Assembly: GCA_045804965.1 (NCBI GenBank)
Contig: JBJMMD010000022.1
Span: 1-64,000 of the forward strand
Length of the DNA: 64,000 nt
Source: CAVTUU01 sp045804965
Lineage (GTDB): Bacteria > Chloroflexota > Chloroflexia > Thermomicrobiales > UBA6265
Direction of reading: 5' to 3'
Shown here one piece after another: positions 17,745 to 25,800 of this stretch. The notes under the pieces were generated by a model. That model did no database searches and was not told the origin of the DNA. It worked only from the letters and a program-made list of their open reading frames with translations. A program made the position numbers and the translations under genes. The stretch's first letter is position 1, and every line of letters starts with the position of its first letter.

Positions 17745-18221
17745 ATGAACCGTCTTCTGCGTTCCTTCATGTGCGCTCTTGCGCTCTGCATCTTCACCGG
17801 CGCGATGGTCGCGCCCGGCGCCGGCGCCGCCCGTGGCTGGTGTCGCGTCGATCCAGTGATCGTGGTCGATGGCCAACTCGCCGACGTCTACATCGGCAGC
17901 ACCTTGCCGATGCTGCTTCAGGCCACCGGGCCGATCTCGCTTGAGATCACCATCCCGACCACATCGACTGGCTCCGTCATTCTGAACGACCTTGGCTTCC
18001 TGCATGGCTACACCATCGTCTGGAAGCACTCAAGTACCCTCACCCGCACCACGTCGCACACGCAAATCAAGGTGCGCGTCTATGCTCCCGCCTCCTCATC
18101 CACCCTGCCCGTGACGGTCACGATCGCGCCGCGATCGCTTTCCAGCTCGCTTGTCGCGATCCTGGTTGGCACCAGCATCGACGGCTACGCCAACAGTTGG
18201 GTGGCCCTCACCACGAGATGA
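17745..18221 (+). CDS. Small secreted protein of unknown function
   Basis: 158 residues from the ATG at 17745, with GGGGAG (17735-17740) before it. Signal peptide MNRLLRSFMCALALCIFTGA with an Ala-rich cleavage region. The mature part is a Thr/Ser-rich beta protein (LEITIPTTSTGSVILNDLGF, SHTQIKVRVYAPASSSTLPV). It ends 13 bases before the HD-GYP gene and may be co-transcribed, suggesting a sensed or envelope partner. No family recognised. Confidence 0.7.
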   Translation: MNRLLRSFMCALALCIFTGAMVAPGAGAARGWCRVDPVIVVDGQLADVYIGSTLPMLLQATGPISLEITIPTTSTGSVILNDLGFLHGYTIVWKHSSTLTRTTSHTQIKVRVYAPASSSTLPVTVTIAPRSLSSSLVAILVGTSIDGYANSWVALTTR

Positions 18222-18234
18222 CGAAGCACGAGTG

Positions 18235-19599
18235 ATGATCAGACGCTTGAGTATCTGGAATGATTATCGCGAGCTCCCGCCCCCACTCGTCCGGTATCTG
18301 ATCGCAATCAGTGTCGCCGGGCCAGCGGTGGCGGGACTCTGGCTTTTACGGGCACCGGCATCTGACCGCCCGGATCGTTGGCTCGATTTCGTCATCCTCA
18401 CTATCCTCGCCTGCCTGGCGGAGCGTTTTTCCGTCCACCTCACCCACAAGACCTCGATCAACGTCGCCAGCGCGGTCTACATCGCCATGCTGCTGACCCT
18501 CCCGCTGCCGGTGTGTGGCATGGCGGCGCTGCTGGCGGTCGTGGCCGCATCTATCCTTCGCCGGCGGTCGAACCCGGAAGCGGGCTCAGCGGAAGGGTTG
18601 TTCAACATTGGCCAAACCGCGCTCTATGTCACGGCGGCCACAATCTGTGTCTTCGCCGTCGATCAGGCGCACATCGACGCAATCAAGATCGGCGACATTG
18701 CCATCGCGCAATTGCTCATCGCCTCGAGCGCGCTGCACCTCTGCAACACGTTGCTCGTCGCCGGCGCGTCGGCCCGTCATCTCGGCGTGCGGACGCTTCG
18801 CGTCTGGCGGCAGACGTTGCTCATCGATATCGCGCCGCACGGTGGCATGGCCGTCGTCGGTCTTTGCGCCGCGCAGCTCGGCTATGCTTCACCCCTGCTG
18901 ATCCCGGCTCTGGCCGTGCCCGCGATCTTGGTCCACCGGGCGGTAATGAGCTCCGTCGATCTGCGGCAAAACGTGCGCCACGCGTTGGAAGCACTGGCGG
19001 AGATCGTCGAGGTGCGCGATCCCTATACGGCCGGACATTCGCACCGCGTAGCCCAGGTTGCGCGGGGTATCGCCATTGAGTTGGGCCTCACCCTGGAAGA
19101 GGCGGACCGAATTGAAGCCGTCGGCAACCTGCATGATCTCGGCAAGGTCGGCATCGACCCCGCGATCCTCCAAAAGCCCGGCAACCTCACTGAGCACGAG
19201 TGGGCGGAGATGAAGCGCCATCCGGTGCTCGGCGCCGAGGTGCTCGCCCGCTTCGAGTCCTATCGCGAGGGCATCGACCTGATCCGAAGCCACCACGAAT
19301 CGTGGGACGGTTCAGGCTATCCGGACGGTCTCCGGGGCGCGGCTATTCCCCTCGGCGCCCGCATTCTCGCCGTCGCCGACACCTTCGATGCCCTGACCAG
19401 CGAGCGCCCATACCGCACGGGCATGGAGCCCGCGCGCGCCCTGGACATTCTCCGCGATGGCGCAGGCTCACAATGGGACGCCGAGATCGTGGCCGCGATC
19501 ATTCGTCTCCAACGCAATCAAGCCGCGGCCGAAGCCCCCGCCCATCATGAATCAGCACACGTGATATATCATCACCAAGACCGCCCTGCGGTGGCCTGA
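18235..19599 (+). CDS. Membrane HD-GYP domain phosphodiesterase
   Basis: 454 residues from ATG 18235 (an in-frame GTG sits at 18232). The first about 250 residues hold several membrane helices (MASE-like, no named sensor family), then an HD-GYP domain: GHSHRVAQVA, NLHDLGKVGID (HD pair), ESYREGIDLIRSHHESWDGS with the HHE-xx-DGxGYP block and DTFDALTSERPYR. These are the residues that bind metals and hydrolyse cyclic di-GMP. It probably lowers c-di-GMP in response to a membrane signal. The small secreted protein upstream could be its partner, by proximity only. Confidence 0.88.
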   Translation: MIRRLSIWNDYRELPPPLVRYLIAISVAGPAVAGLWLLRAPASDRPDRWLDFVILTILACLAERFSVHLTHKTSINVASAVYIAMLLTLPLPVCGMAALLAVVAASILRRRSNPEAGSAEGLFNIGQTALYVTAATICVFAVDQAHIDAIKIGDIAIAQLLIASSALHLCNTLLVAGASARHLGVRTLRVWRQTLLIDIAPHGGMAVVGLCAAQLGYASPLLIPALAVPAILVHRAVMSSVDLRQNVRHALEALAEIVEVRDPYTAGHSHRVAQVARGIAIELGLTLEEADRIEAVGNLHDLGKVGIDPAILQKPGNLTEHEWAEMKRHPVLGAEVLARFESYREGIDLIRSHHESWDGSGYPDGLRGAAIPLGARILAVADTFDALTSERPYRTGMEPARALDILRDGAGSQWDAEIVAAIIRLQRNQAAAEAPAHHESAHVIYHHQDRPAVA

Positions 19600-19705
19600 T
19601 ACGGCCGAGCGTATTGGCCAACTCGTGCACGTCGTAAGGGCGTCCAGCGGTACGACCGGGATCGAAAACGATGCGGTTTGCTCGCTCCAATCTCCGCGTT
19701 TACCA

Positions 19706-19736
19706 GGCGGACATACGGCTGCACGCCCCTACGAAG
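19706..19736. repeat. Dispersed TACGGCTG...CGCCCCTACG repeat
   Basis: One copy of a short palindromic repeat found also near 30079-30106, 38554-38583, 56264-56290 and 56336-56364. It overlaps the very end of the uracil-DNA glycosylase gene. Confidence 0.55.
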
Positions 19737-20379
19737 CTGGCCCGGTCTGCCGTTCGCGAAACGCTTTCACGAGTGCCAGGGCTTGTGCCTGCTTGTCCCG
19801 ATGCGCCGGTTCGTTCAACCACCGGGAAACACCAGACGGGTGCGACAGCGGCACCACCGTGAACCGGTGTCCCGCCCGCTCCACCTCGTGCATCTGGCCC
19901 ACGAGATCGGATAACGACGCCGGGCCAATGATTACGCTCGCCGCCAGCTTGCCGAGCGTGATCACCAGTTCCGGCCGCACCAGCGCGATCTCGCGGTCGA
20001 GGTGACCGGCACACAACGCGACCTCAGTCGCCGAAGGCATTCTGTCCCCTTTGCCGCTCGCGCTCGCTCCCGGAAAACACTTCGTCGCGCTCGTCAGATA
20101 GAACAGATCGAAGAACTCGCCCTCGGCAATCCCCGCCGTCGCCAGCCACGCCCGTAACGTCTTTCCCGTCGCTCCGCTGTACGGCACAGCACGCGTGTGC
20201 GCCTGTACTCCCGGCGCCTGCCCGACGATCATCCATCGGTGCTCAACCCCACCCCGAAAGATCGGATGCGCTTCCGGAATCAGCCCTGCCTCCACACACT
20301 GCCGGCAGGTTGCTATTTCTTGATGCAGCGCTTCGAGCGCGAGGCGGCGATCGTTGAGTCTTTCATTGGATTTCATCAT
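19729..20379 (-). CDS. Uracil-DNA glycosylase family protein
   Basis: 216 residues from the ATG at 20379, chosen because the next gene (20460) runs the other way and leaves a short divergent gap. Active-site block VGQAPGVQAHTRAVPYSGATG, and the late HPSG motif (VVPLSHPSG). Four Cys (CRQC near the start, KCFPG, CAGHL) match the Fe-S ligands of family-4 type enzymes. It should remove uracil from DNA. Exact family (4 versus related) is not settled; the second position of the GEAPG motif is Q here. Confidence 0.85.
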   Translation of the reverse strand: MMKSNERLNDRRLALEALHQEIATCRQCVEAGLIPEAHPIFRGGVEHRWMIVGQAPGVQAHTRAVPYSGATGKTLRAWLATAGIAEGEFFDLFYLTSATKCFPGASASGKGDRMPSATEVALCAGHLDREIALVRPELVITLGKLAASVIIGPASLSDLVGQMHEVERAGHRFTVVPLSHPSGVSRWLNEPAHRDKQAQALALVKAFRERQTGPAS

Positions 20380-20459
20380 CCAACCCGTGTCCGGCAATCC
20401 TCTTGCGCTTCCTGGGACAATACAATCCAACACGCGGCGATGCCGCATGGAGCGCCAAG

Positions 20460-21803
20460 ATGCAATCGTTCCTGCTGAATATCCTCGTGATCGCCATGTT
20501 GATCGGGTTCAACGCCTTCATGGCGGCGTCTGAGATTGCCCTTGTTTCCTCCCGCAAGGCGCGCCTGCGCGCCTTCGCCGACGAAGGTAACACGTCGGCG
20601 AAGCGGGTTCTCGCGCTCGCCTCCCAACCAAGCATCTTCCTCGCCGCCATCCAGGTCGGCGTCACGTTCGCCGCATTTTTTGCCTCCGCCTTCGGCGCGG
20701 TCACGATCGCCGACACAGTCGAAGGGTGGCTCGAAGAACTCCCGATCGAAGTCATCGCCAACCACGCGGGCGGCATCGCCCTGATTGGCGTCACCATCAT
20801 CCTCTCCTTCTTCACCATTGTCTTCGGCGAACTGATCCCCAAAACGCTCGCGGTCACCCGCGCCGAAGCCCTTTCCATGTGGATCATCCGCCCGCTCGAG
20901 TGGCTCCTCGTCCTCACCCGGCCGCTTGTCGCTTTCCTGACCGCGACCACGAATCTCTTCCTACGTGCCGGCGGCAGTCACGAACGAGCCCGGATGCCAT
21001 CCGTCACGCAGGCGGAGCTCTTGTTGATGCTCGAAACCGCCGAGGACGAAGGCGTCGTCGAACCGATGCAAGCCGATCTCGTCGAAGAGGCGCTCGAGTT
21101 TCCGCGCATTCTCGTCCGCAGCGTGATGGTGCCGCGAGTCGACGTCGCCGCCCTCGACGCCCAAACCAACCTTGGCGAAGCGGCCAATCAGTTCTTCGCG
21201 ACGGGTTTCTCCCGGATGCCAGTCTACAAGGAATCCCCCGATGACCTCCTCGGCATCCTCTACTTCAAGGATGTGTTCAGCCTGCTCTGGACCAATCGTG
21301 AAAAAGCCACCACCCCAGTCTCGGAAGCAGTGCGGCCCGCCTACTTCGTGCCCGAAAGCAAACCGATCGACGAGCTCCTCCAGGAACTCCGCTCTCGTCG
21401 CACCCACGTTGCCATCGTCGTCGACGAATACGGCGGCATGGCCGGACTCGTCACCCTCGAAGACCTGATCGAAGAACTCGTCGGCGAAATCTCCGACGAA
21501 TTTGACCCCGGCTATGAGCCGTTCCACCAGATAGACGACGGACGGCTCGAAGTCGATGGCCGCGTCGCAATCGGCGATCTCCTCGACCGCCTCGATCTCA
21601 ACCGTCAGGGGTTTGGCGAGCTCGACGCCGAATCGGTCGGCGGTCTCATCGCCGAGCGACTCGGCCGCATCCCCGCCGTTGGCGACACCACCGAGGCCGG
21701 CCCCCTTTGCTTCACCGTGTCCGCCATGGACAGCTACCGCGTCGCCACCGTCCTCGTCGACCACCGCGCCCAAGAGAGCGAGGACGTCGAATCGGAGCCA
21801 TAA
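20460..21803 (+). CDS. CNNM/CorC-type membrane protein
   Basis: 447 residues from ATG 20460 (GGAG at 20448-20451). Four membrane helices form a DUF21/CNNM domain (about 1-190), followed by two CBS repeats (RSVMVPRVDVAALDAQTNLG, SKPIDELLQELRSRRTHVAI) and a C-terminal CorC_HlyC domain (DEFDPGYEPFHQIDDGRLEV). These proteins are linked to Mg2+/Co2+ transport or resistance; the old name hemolysin C is misleading. Full length for the family. Confidence 0.88.
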   Translation: MQSFLLNILVIAMLIGFNAFMAASEIALVSSRKARLRAFADEGNTSAKRVLALASQPSIFLAAIQVGVTFAAFFASAFGAVTIADTVEGWLEELPIEVIANHAGGIALIGVTIILSFFTIVFGELIPKTLAVTRAEALSMWIIRPLEWLLVLTRPLVAFLTATTNLFLRAGGSHERARMPSVTQAELLLMLETAEDEGVVEPMQADLVEEALEFPRILVRSVMVPRVDVAALDAQTNLGEAANQFFATGFSRMPVYKESPDDLLGILYFKDVFSLLWTNREKATTPVSEAVRPAYFVPESKPIDELLQELRSRRTHVAIVVDEYGGMAGLVTLEDLIEELVGEISDEFDPGYEPFHQIDDGRLEVDGRVAIGDLLDRLDLNRQGFGELDAESVGGLIAERLGRIPAVGDTTEAGPLCFTVSAMDSYRVATVLVDHRAQESEDVESEP

Positions 21804-22018
21804 CCGGCACTACCGTGCCCGGGAAACCTCCGAATCCGTCGGCGAACGGCTGCGCCCTTCGTCCCCTCGCCCTCCACGGCAGTCGATTGCAAGCTGCCCT
21901 CGGGTGAGAGCTTCCCCGCATCTCACACGACCCGCTCACCGCGCGTCCCTCATGTGCAACACGACGCGGGGCACACCTCATGCGTTGACCAGCAACGACG
22001 ATTGGGGAGGAATCGACG

Positions 22019-22525
22019 ATGACCGAAACTATCACCAAGCAAAGCGTGCTCGATGTGATCGACGACGAACGCGCGGAGTGGGATGCGCTCATCGCCAAGA
22101 TCGACCCGGCGCGGATGGAGCAACCCGATTTCTCCGGCGGCTGGACCTTCAAGGATATCGTCGCGCACATCACCGATTGGCGGTTGCGTTCGATCGCGCG
22201 GTTGGAAGCCGCCGCCCGTGGCGAACCCGAACCGCCCGATCCCTGGCCGGCCGGTCTCGAAGACGATGACGAGATCAACGCCTGGTTCTACGCGCGCGAT
22301 CGCGATCTCCCGTTGTCCCAGGTCTTGCAGACGGCCGCGAGCTCCTTCGTCCGCCTGCGCCTTGCCGTTGAGGACTTGCCTGAGGAAGCGCTCACCGATC
22401 CGAATTGGTTCCCCTGGCTGGAAGGCGACGCCCTCGGCCCGATCTTTCTCGACCGGACCTATTTCGACCACTTCCACGAGGAGCACGAAGCCGACATCCG
22501 CGCCTGGCTGGCGGCACCGAGCTAG
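22019..22525 (+). CDS. DinB/ClbS-like four-helix protein
   Basis: 168 residues, ribosome site GGGGAGGAATC before the ATG. Matches the DinB-like/ClbS-DfsB layout: helix with WTFKDIVAHITDWRLRSIARL (His and Asp of the usual DinB metal/ligand site) and a late HFHEEHEADIRAWL helix carrying further His/Glu. Members act as metal-binding or small-molecule-processing four-helix bundles (for example the colibactin-resistance hydrolase ClbS). The substrate is not predictable. The stop shares CTAG with the convergent gene. Confidence 0.75.
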   Translation: MTETITKQSVLDVIDDERAEWDALIAKIDPARMEQPDFSGGWTFKDIVAHITDWRLRSIARLEAAARGEPEPPDPWPAGLEDDDEINAWFYARDRDLPLSQVLQTAASSFVRLRLAVEDLPEEALTDPNWFPWLEGDALGPIFLDRTYFDHFHEEHEADIRAWLAAPS

Positions 22526-22830
22526 TCGGTGAACACCCCGTCACTGACCACGACGGCGCCGATCGAACCAATCGCCGGCCCTGACATCAGTGGGTAGGTG
22601 TGCTCGCGGCCGACGGGCGTGAGCGCGTGTTGCGCGGGCCCAACGTGCTCGACGGAGTCGAACAGCAAGAGGGCGAGGCGTTTGCCGTCGCCCTGATCGA
22701 GCAAGAGCATGCCCCGGTATCCGGTCGTCTGCCGGGCGGCGGGGACGAAGTAGTCCCGGACCGCCGTCTGCAACGCGTCCGCGTTTTTCGGATCCACGGT
22801 ATACGTGACGACACTCGCGCCAATTGTCAT
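22522..22830 (-). CDS. Small ABM-like dimeric alpha-beta barrel protein
   Basis: 102 residues. The pattern MTIGASVVTYTVDPKNADAL, YRGMLLLDQGDGKRLALLLF and SVEHVGPAQHALTPV resembles single-domain antibiotic-biosynthesis-monooxygenase/ferredoxin-like proteins that dimerise into a barrel. Specific residues of known members are not obvious, so this is a fold-level assignment. Runs convergent with the DinB-like gene; both stops use the same CTAG (22522-22525). Confidence 0.65.
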   Translation of the reverse strand: MTIGASVVTYTVDPKNADALQTAVRDYFVPAARQTTGYRGMLLLDQGDGKRLALLLFDSVEHVGPAQHALTPVGREHTYPLMSGPAIGSIGAVVVSDGVFTD

Positions 22831-22945
22831 GCCCGCCCTCCTTGCCGCCGGCCTAACACCCAGAGGATACCCGGTCGCTAACCCTCACGAAGCCGCTCTT
22901 CTGGGGCTCAACGATTCCCTCTCTCGCGCAGGGGAGAGGGAACTC

Positions 22946-23671
22946 TCACTTGTATCCGCCAAAGAGCACATGCCCGGCGCGGGCCCACCAAACGTCGATG
23001 CTCGTGAATCCGGCCTCGGCAAGCCAGGTTAGTTGCTCGACCACGGTCGATGGGTGGTCAATGTCGTCTTCGGGCGTGGGATACTCGTACACATTCCATT
23101 TGTCGGCCACGAACGCGTCAAATGCCGAGCCGTCGCCGCCCAATTCATGCGATTGCCGCTCGACGTCGGCGTTCCACGCCCGCGCCCAATGGCGGCGTCC
23201 CCAGGCGCTTGCCGGCTCCATGACGTCGTTAATCAGCAGCCCTCCCCCCGGCCCGAGCTTCGCGAAGAGAGCCCGAAACAGCGCTCGCTTGCCCGGTCCC
23301 TCGAGATGGTGAATCACCAGGCTGCTAACGATGCCGCGCAATCCGTCCGGCAGCGACTCGATCCAGTCGCTTTCTTCTAGGCGGAAGAGCCGTCCTTCGA
23401 AGCGATCGCCGTACGATCCGACCGTCTCCTTCGTTGCCGCCAGCATCACCTCAGAGCCGTCTAGCCCGATCATCTTCGCGTGCGGGTAATTTCGGAGAAT
23501 CGCGGTCGTCAGCCACCCTTGCCCGGTCCCAAGCTCGGCGCCGAGAAACGCCTCGTCTTCGTTCGCGGGAATGAGATCGACAAAAGCCCGCGCGATCTCG
23601 TCCCGCCGGGGCGTGTAAATCCGGCCTAAGTCGATGAAATGCTGTGAAGCCGCCTCCGTCCAACCCTGCAT
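22946..23671 (-). CDS. SAM-dependent methyltransferase, class I
   Basis: 241 residues with a class I fold: motif I AELGTGQGWLTTA, motif II GLDGSEVML, motif III/IV region RGIVSSLVIHHLEGPGKRAL and LGPGGGLLINDVME. SAM-binding glycines are intact. The C-terminal HPSTVVEQLTWLAEAGFTSI is typical of the small-molecule (UbiE/COQ5-like) type, where substrate cannot be read off. Ends beside a dispersed GC-rich repeat. Confidence 0.85.
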   Translation of the reverse strand: MQGWTEAASQHFIDLGRIYTPRRDEIARAFVDLIPANEDEAFLGAELGTGQGWLTTAILRNYPHAKMIGLDGSEVMLAATKETVGSYGDRFEGRLFRLEESDWIESLPDGLRGIVSSLVIHHLEGPGKRALFRALFAKLGPGGGLLINDVMEPASAWGRRHWARAWNADVERQSHELGGDGSAFDAFVADKWNVYEYPTPEDDIDHPSTVVEQLTWLAEAGFTSIDVWWARAGHVLFGGYK

Positions 23672-23758
23672 GCCTACTCCGTTGTATGACCAAACCGCAA
23701 ACGCCGCTCACCCCGTTATGCCGAGTGCCCTCCCACCGCCATGCCGAGCTCCCACCCC

Positions 23759-23787
23759 GTCATTCCGAGCTTGTCGAGGAATCTGTC
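23759..23787 (+). repeat. Dispersed GTCATTC...GAGGAATCT repeat
   Basis: Copy of a family present also at 28781-28810, 36164-36190 and 57562-57590, with shorter inverted relatives at 23832-23852 and 36218-36238. The form is GTCATTCTGAGCGAAG or GTCATTCCGAGCTTGTC then GAATCTG. Only in gaps between genes. Confidence 0.7.
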
Positions 23788-23857
23788 TTTTCCGATCAAC
23801 GCCCTTCTGGAGACCGAGGTTCTTTTCCTTCATTCAGAATGACGGAAGGGAGGGTGC

Positions 23858-24214
23858 TCAGGATGACGAACCGGGTTGTTCGTAGAGCCGATCTGTTTTT
23901 GCCGCCATGATGAAATCGTTGCGATGCAGCCCCCGAATCTTATGCGTCCACCAGGAGACGCGGACTCGGCCCCATTCGGTCAGGATCGCCGGATGATGTC
24001 CTTCCGCCTCGGCCAGCTCGCCGATCTTGCTCGTAAACGCGAGCGCCTCCGCGAAATTCGGCAATTTGAACGTCCGCTCCAATCGCGGAACGCCATCGAC
24101 TTCATGCATCTCCCAATCCGGAATCTGCGGTTTCAACTCGGCAATTTCCGCCTCGGTCACCCGCGGCGAATCCTTGCGACACGCCACGCATTGCTCTTGG
24201 GTCAAGGTAGACAT
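23858..24214 (-). CDS. 4a-hydroxytetrahydrobiopterin dehydratase
   Basis: 118 residues. N-terminal CVACRKDSPRVT is usual for the bacterial enzyme. Catalytic pattern: EAEGHHPAILTEWGRV with the two active His, and SWWTHKIRGLHRNDF with the third. It dehydrates 4a-hydroxytetrahydrobiopterin, recycling pterin cofactor or, in bacteria lacking hydroxylases, serving molybdopterin or other pterin routes. No aromatic amino acid hydroxylase is in the window. Confidence 0.92.
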   Translation of the reverse strand: MSTLTQEQCVACRKDSPRVTEAEIAELKPQIPDWEMHEVDGVPRLERTFKLPNFAEALAFTSKIGELAEAEGHHPAILTEWGRVRVSWWTHKIRGLHRNDFIMAAKTDRLYEQPGSSS

Positions 24215-24540
24215 GAATAATTCCTTTCCTCCCGTTGCCCTCTGCCTGGGGATTCATTCCCGGGCTCAATATCGGAGGTCCCTCCGGGACTGTGCGGGGC
24301 GGTCTTCACTGGTCGGATTTATCCGACTTCCGTTGATGAGCCCGGGACTTGAGTCCCGGGTGGGGCCGGCGACCGCGATCTATCGGTTTTGGTCGAAGCA
24401 TTTCATCAACATCCACGAACGTCGGGGAAGGTCGGAGGCTCACCACTCCCTCCGATCCTACCAATAATTGACGACAACCCTTCTCCCCGTCACACTCTTA
24501 TTGTCGCAACTCACCAGCCATCAGCACTGGGCCACGGTCA
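24215..24540. other. Intergenic with GCCCGGG dispersed repeats
   Basis: 326 bases between divergent genes. It holds inverted-repeat copies of the gcccggga...tcccggg family (about 24250-24275 and 24335-24372; others near 47902-47935 and 50774-50800). No gene is supported; promoters for both neighbours should lie here but were not identified. Confidence 0.5.
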
Positions 24541-25776
24541 ATGATCTGTCCGAACTGCGGCAATGCGGACGTTTCCGGCCGCTACTGCCGTTTTTGCGGT
24601 GCTCCGCTGCCGCATCCACCACGCCGCGAGGAAGCGCCGAGGAGGCCGCGCCGTTTCCGGCGACGCTTGCTCCGCGGCACCCTCGGCCTCGCCTTCCTGG
24701 TAATGACGCTGCTCGTCATCCTCATTGTCGCCGCCAGCGTGTGGGATCCGGTCGCGCTCCCCCTCAGCGTGATCGCCGCCGTCGCTGCTGCCGTTTTCTA
24801 CAGCTGGCTCGTGCTCCGGCTCGATCGTTATGAGCGGGAGCCACGGCGAGTCCTGATTGCCGCGTTTGCCTGGGGCGCGATCGGCGCGGTCTTCTTCAGC
24901 CTCATCATCGAGCTAGTCAGCGGCGGCATCCTCATCGCCGCGGTTGGCAAAGATGCTGGCACCATTCTTACACTCGGCGTCGGCGCCCCGATCATCGAGG
25001 AAACCTGCAAGGCGCTGGCCCTGATCGGCCTCCTGATCTGGGCCCGCGACGAGTTCGACAACGTGCTCGACGGGCTCGTCTACGGTGCCCTGATTGGCCT
25101 CGGTTTCGCCATGACTGAGAACATCCTCTACTTTGGTTCTGCTTACATCGACGAGGGGTTGACCGCCTTCGGCGCGCTCTTCGCCGTCCGCGCCGTGATC
25201 GACGGCTTCGGTCACGCGCTCTATACCGGCACCACCGGCGCCGCCATGGGCTGGGCTCGCGAACGTCACCGGCGGGGGAAGCTGCGCTTCATCGTCCCGG
25301 TGATCGGCTTGTGCTTGGCCATTTTTCAACACTTCCTCTGGAATACGGGCCTGATCGTGATCGCCTCGATGCAGGGCGAGGACGTGTCCGCGTTCAAGGT
25401 CGCGCTCATCGAAGCGCCGCTCTTTCTGCTTCCGGCGCTCGTGATTTTGTTCCTCATCGCCCGCGTTTCCAGCCGCCGCGAGCTAGAGATCATGAAGACC
25501 TATCTCTCGACCGAGGTGGTCAACGGCGTGATTACCCCCGAGGAGTACGCCACGGTCATCGACAACAACCGTCGCGCCCTCGCCTTGCGCGCGGCTGAAC
25601 GCCGCGGCCGCAATCTCCGCGCTCTGCAACAACGCTTCTTCCAGGTCGCCGCCGAGCTCGCCTTCCGCAAATACCATCTCAGCCGCGGCGAACGTCCCAA
25701 ACCCGGCCAGCGCGCCCCCGAAGACGCTTACCGCGACGAGCTCATCCTCTTGAGAAGCAAGCTGACCGGGGTGTAA
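24541..25776 (+). CDS. PrsW-family intramembrane protease with zinc ribbon
   Basis: 411 residues. Residues 1-20 form a zinc ribbon (CPNCGNADVSGRYCRFCG), followed by about eight membrane helices carrying the PrsW marks: APIIEETCKALALIGLL (EExxK), GFAMTENILYF, GFGHALYTGTTG. The acidic residues are those of the glutamate-type protease that cleaves anti-sigma factors such as RsiW in Bacillus. A soluble, helix-rich C-terminus follows. Substrate here is unknown. No sigma or anti-sigma gene is nearby. Confidence 0.85.
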   Translation: MICPNCGNADVSGRYCRFCGAPLPHPPRREEAPRRPRRFRRRLLRGTLGLAFLVMTLLVILIVAASVWDPVALPLSVIAAVAAAVFYSWLVLRLDRYEREPRRVLIAAFAWGAIGAVFFSLIIELVSGGILIAAVGKDAGTILTLGVGAPIIEETCKALALIGLLIWARDEFDNVLDGLVYGALIGLGFAMTENILYFGSAYIDEGLTAFGALFAVRAVIDGFGHALYTGTTGAAMGWARERHRRGKLRFIVPVIGLCLAIFQHFLWNTGLIVIASMQGEDVSAFKVALIEAPLFLLPALVILFLIARVSSRRELEIMKTYLSTEVVNGVITPEEYATVIDNNRRALALRAAERRGRNLRALQQRFFQVAAELAFRKYHLSRGERPKPGQRAPEDAYRDELILLRSKLTGV

Positions 25777-25800
25777 ACGCCTCTCCATCGAAAGCAGCCT

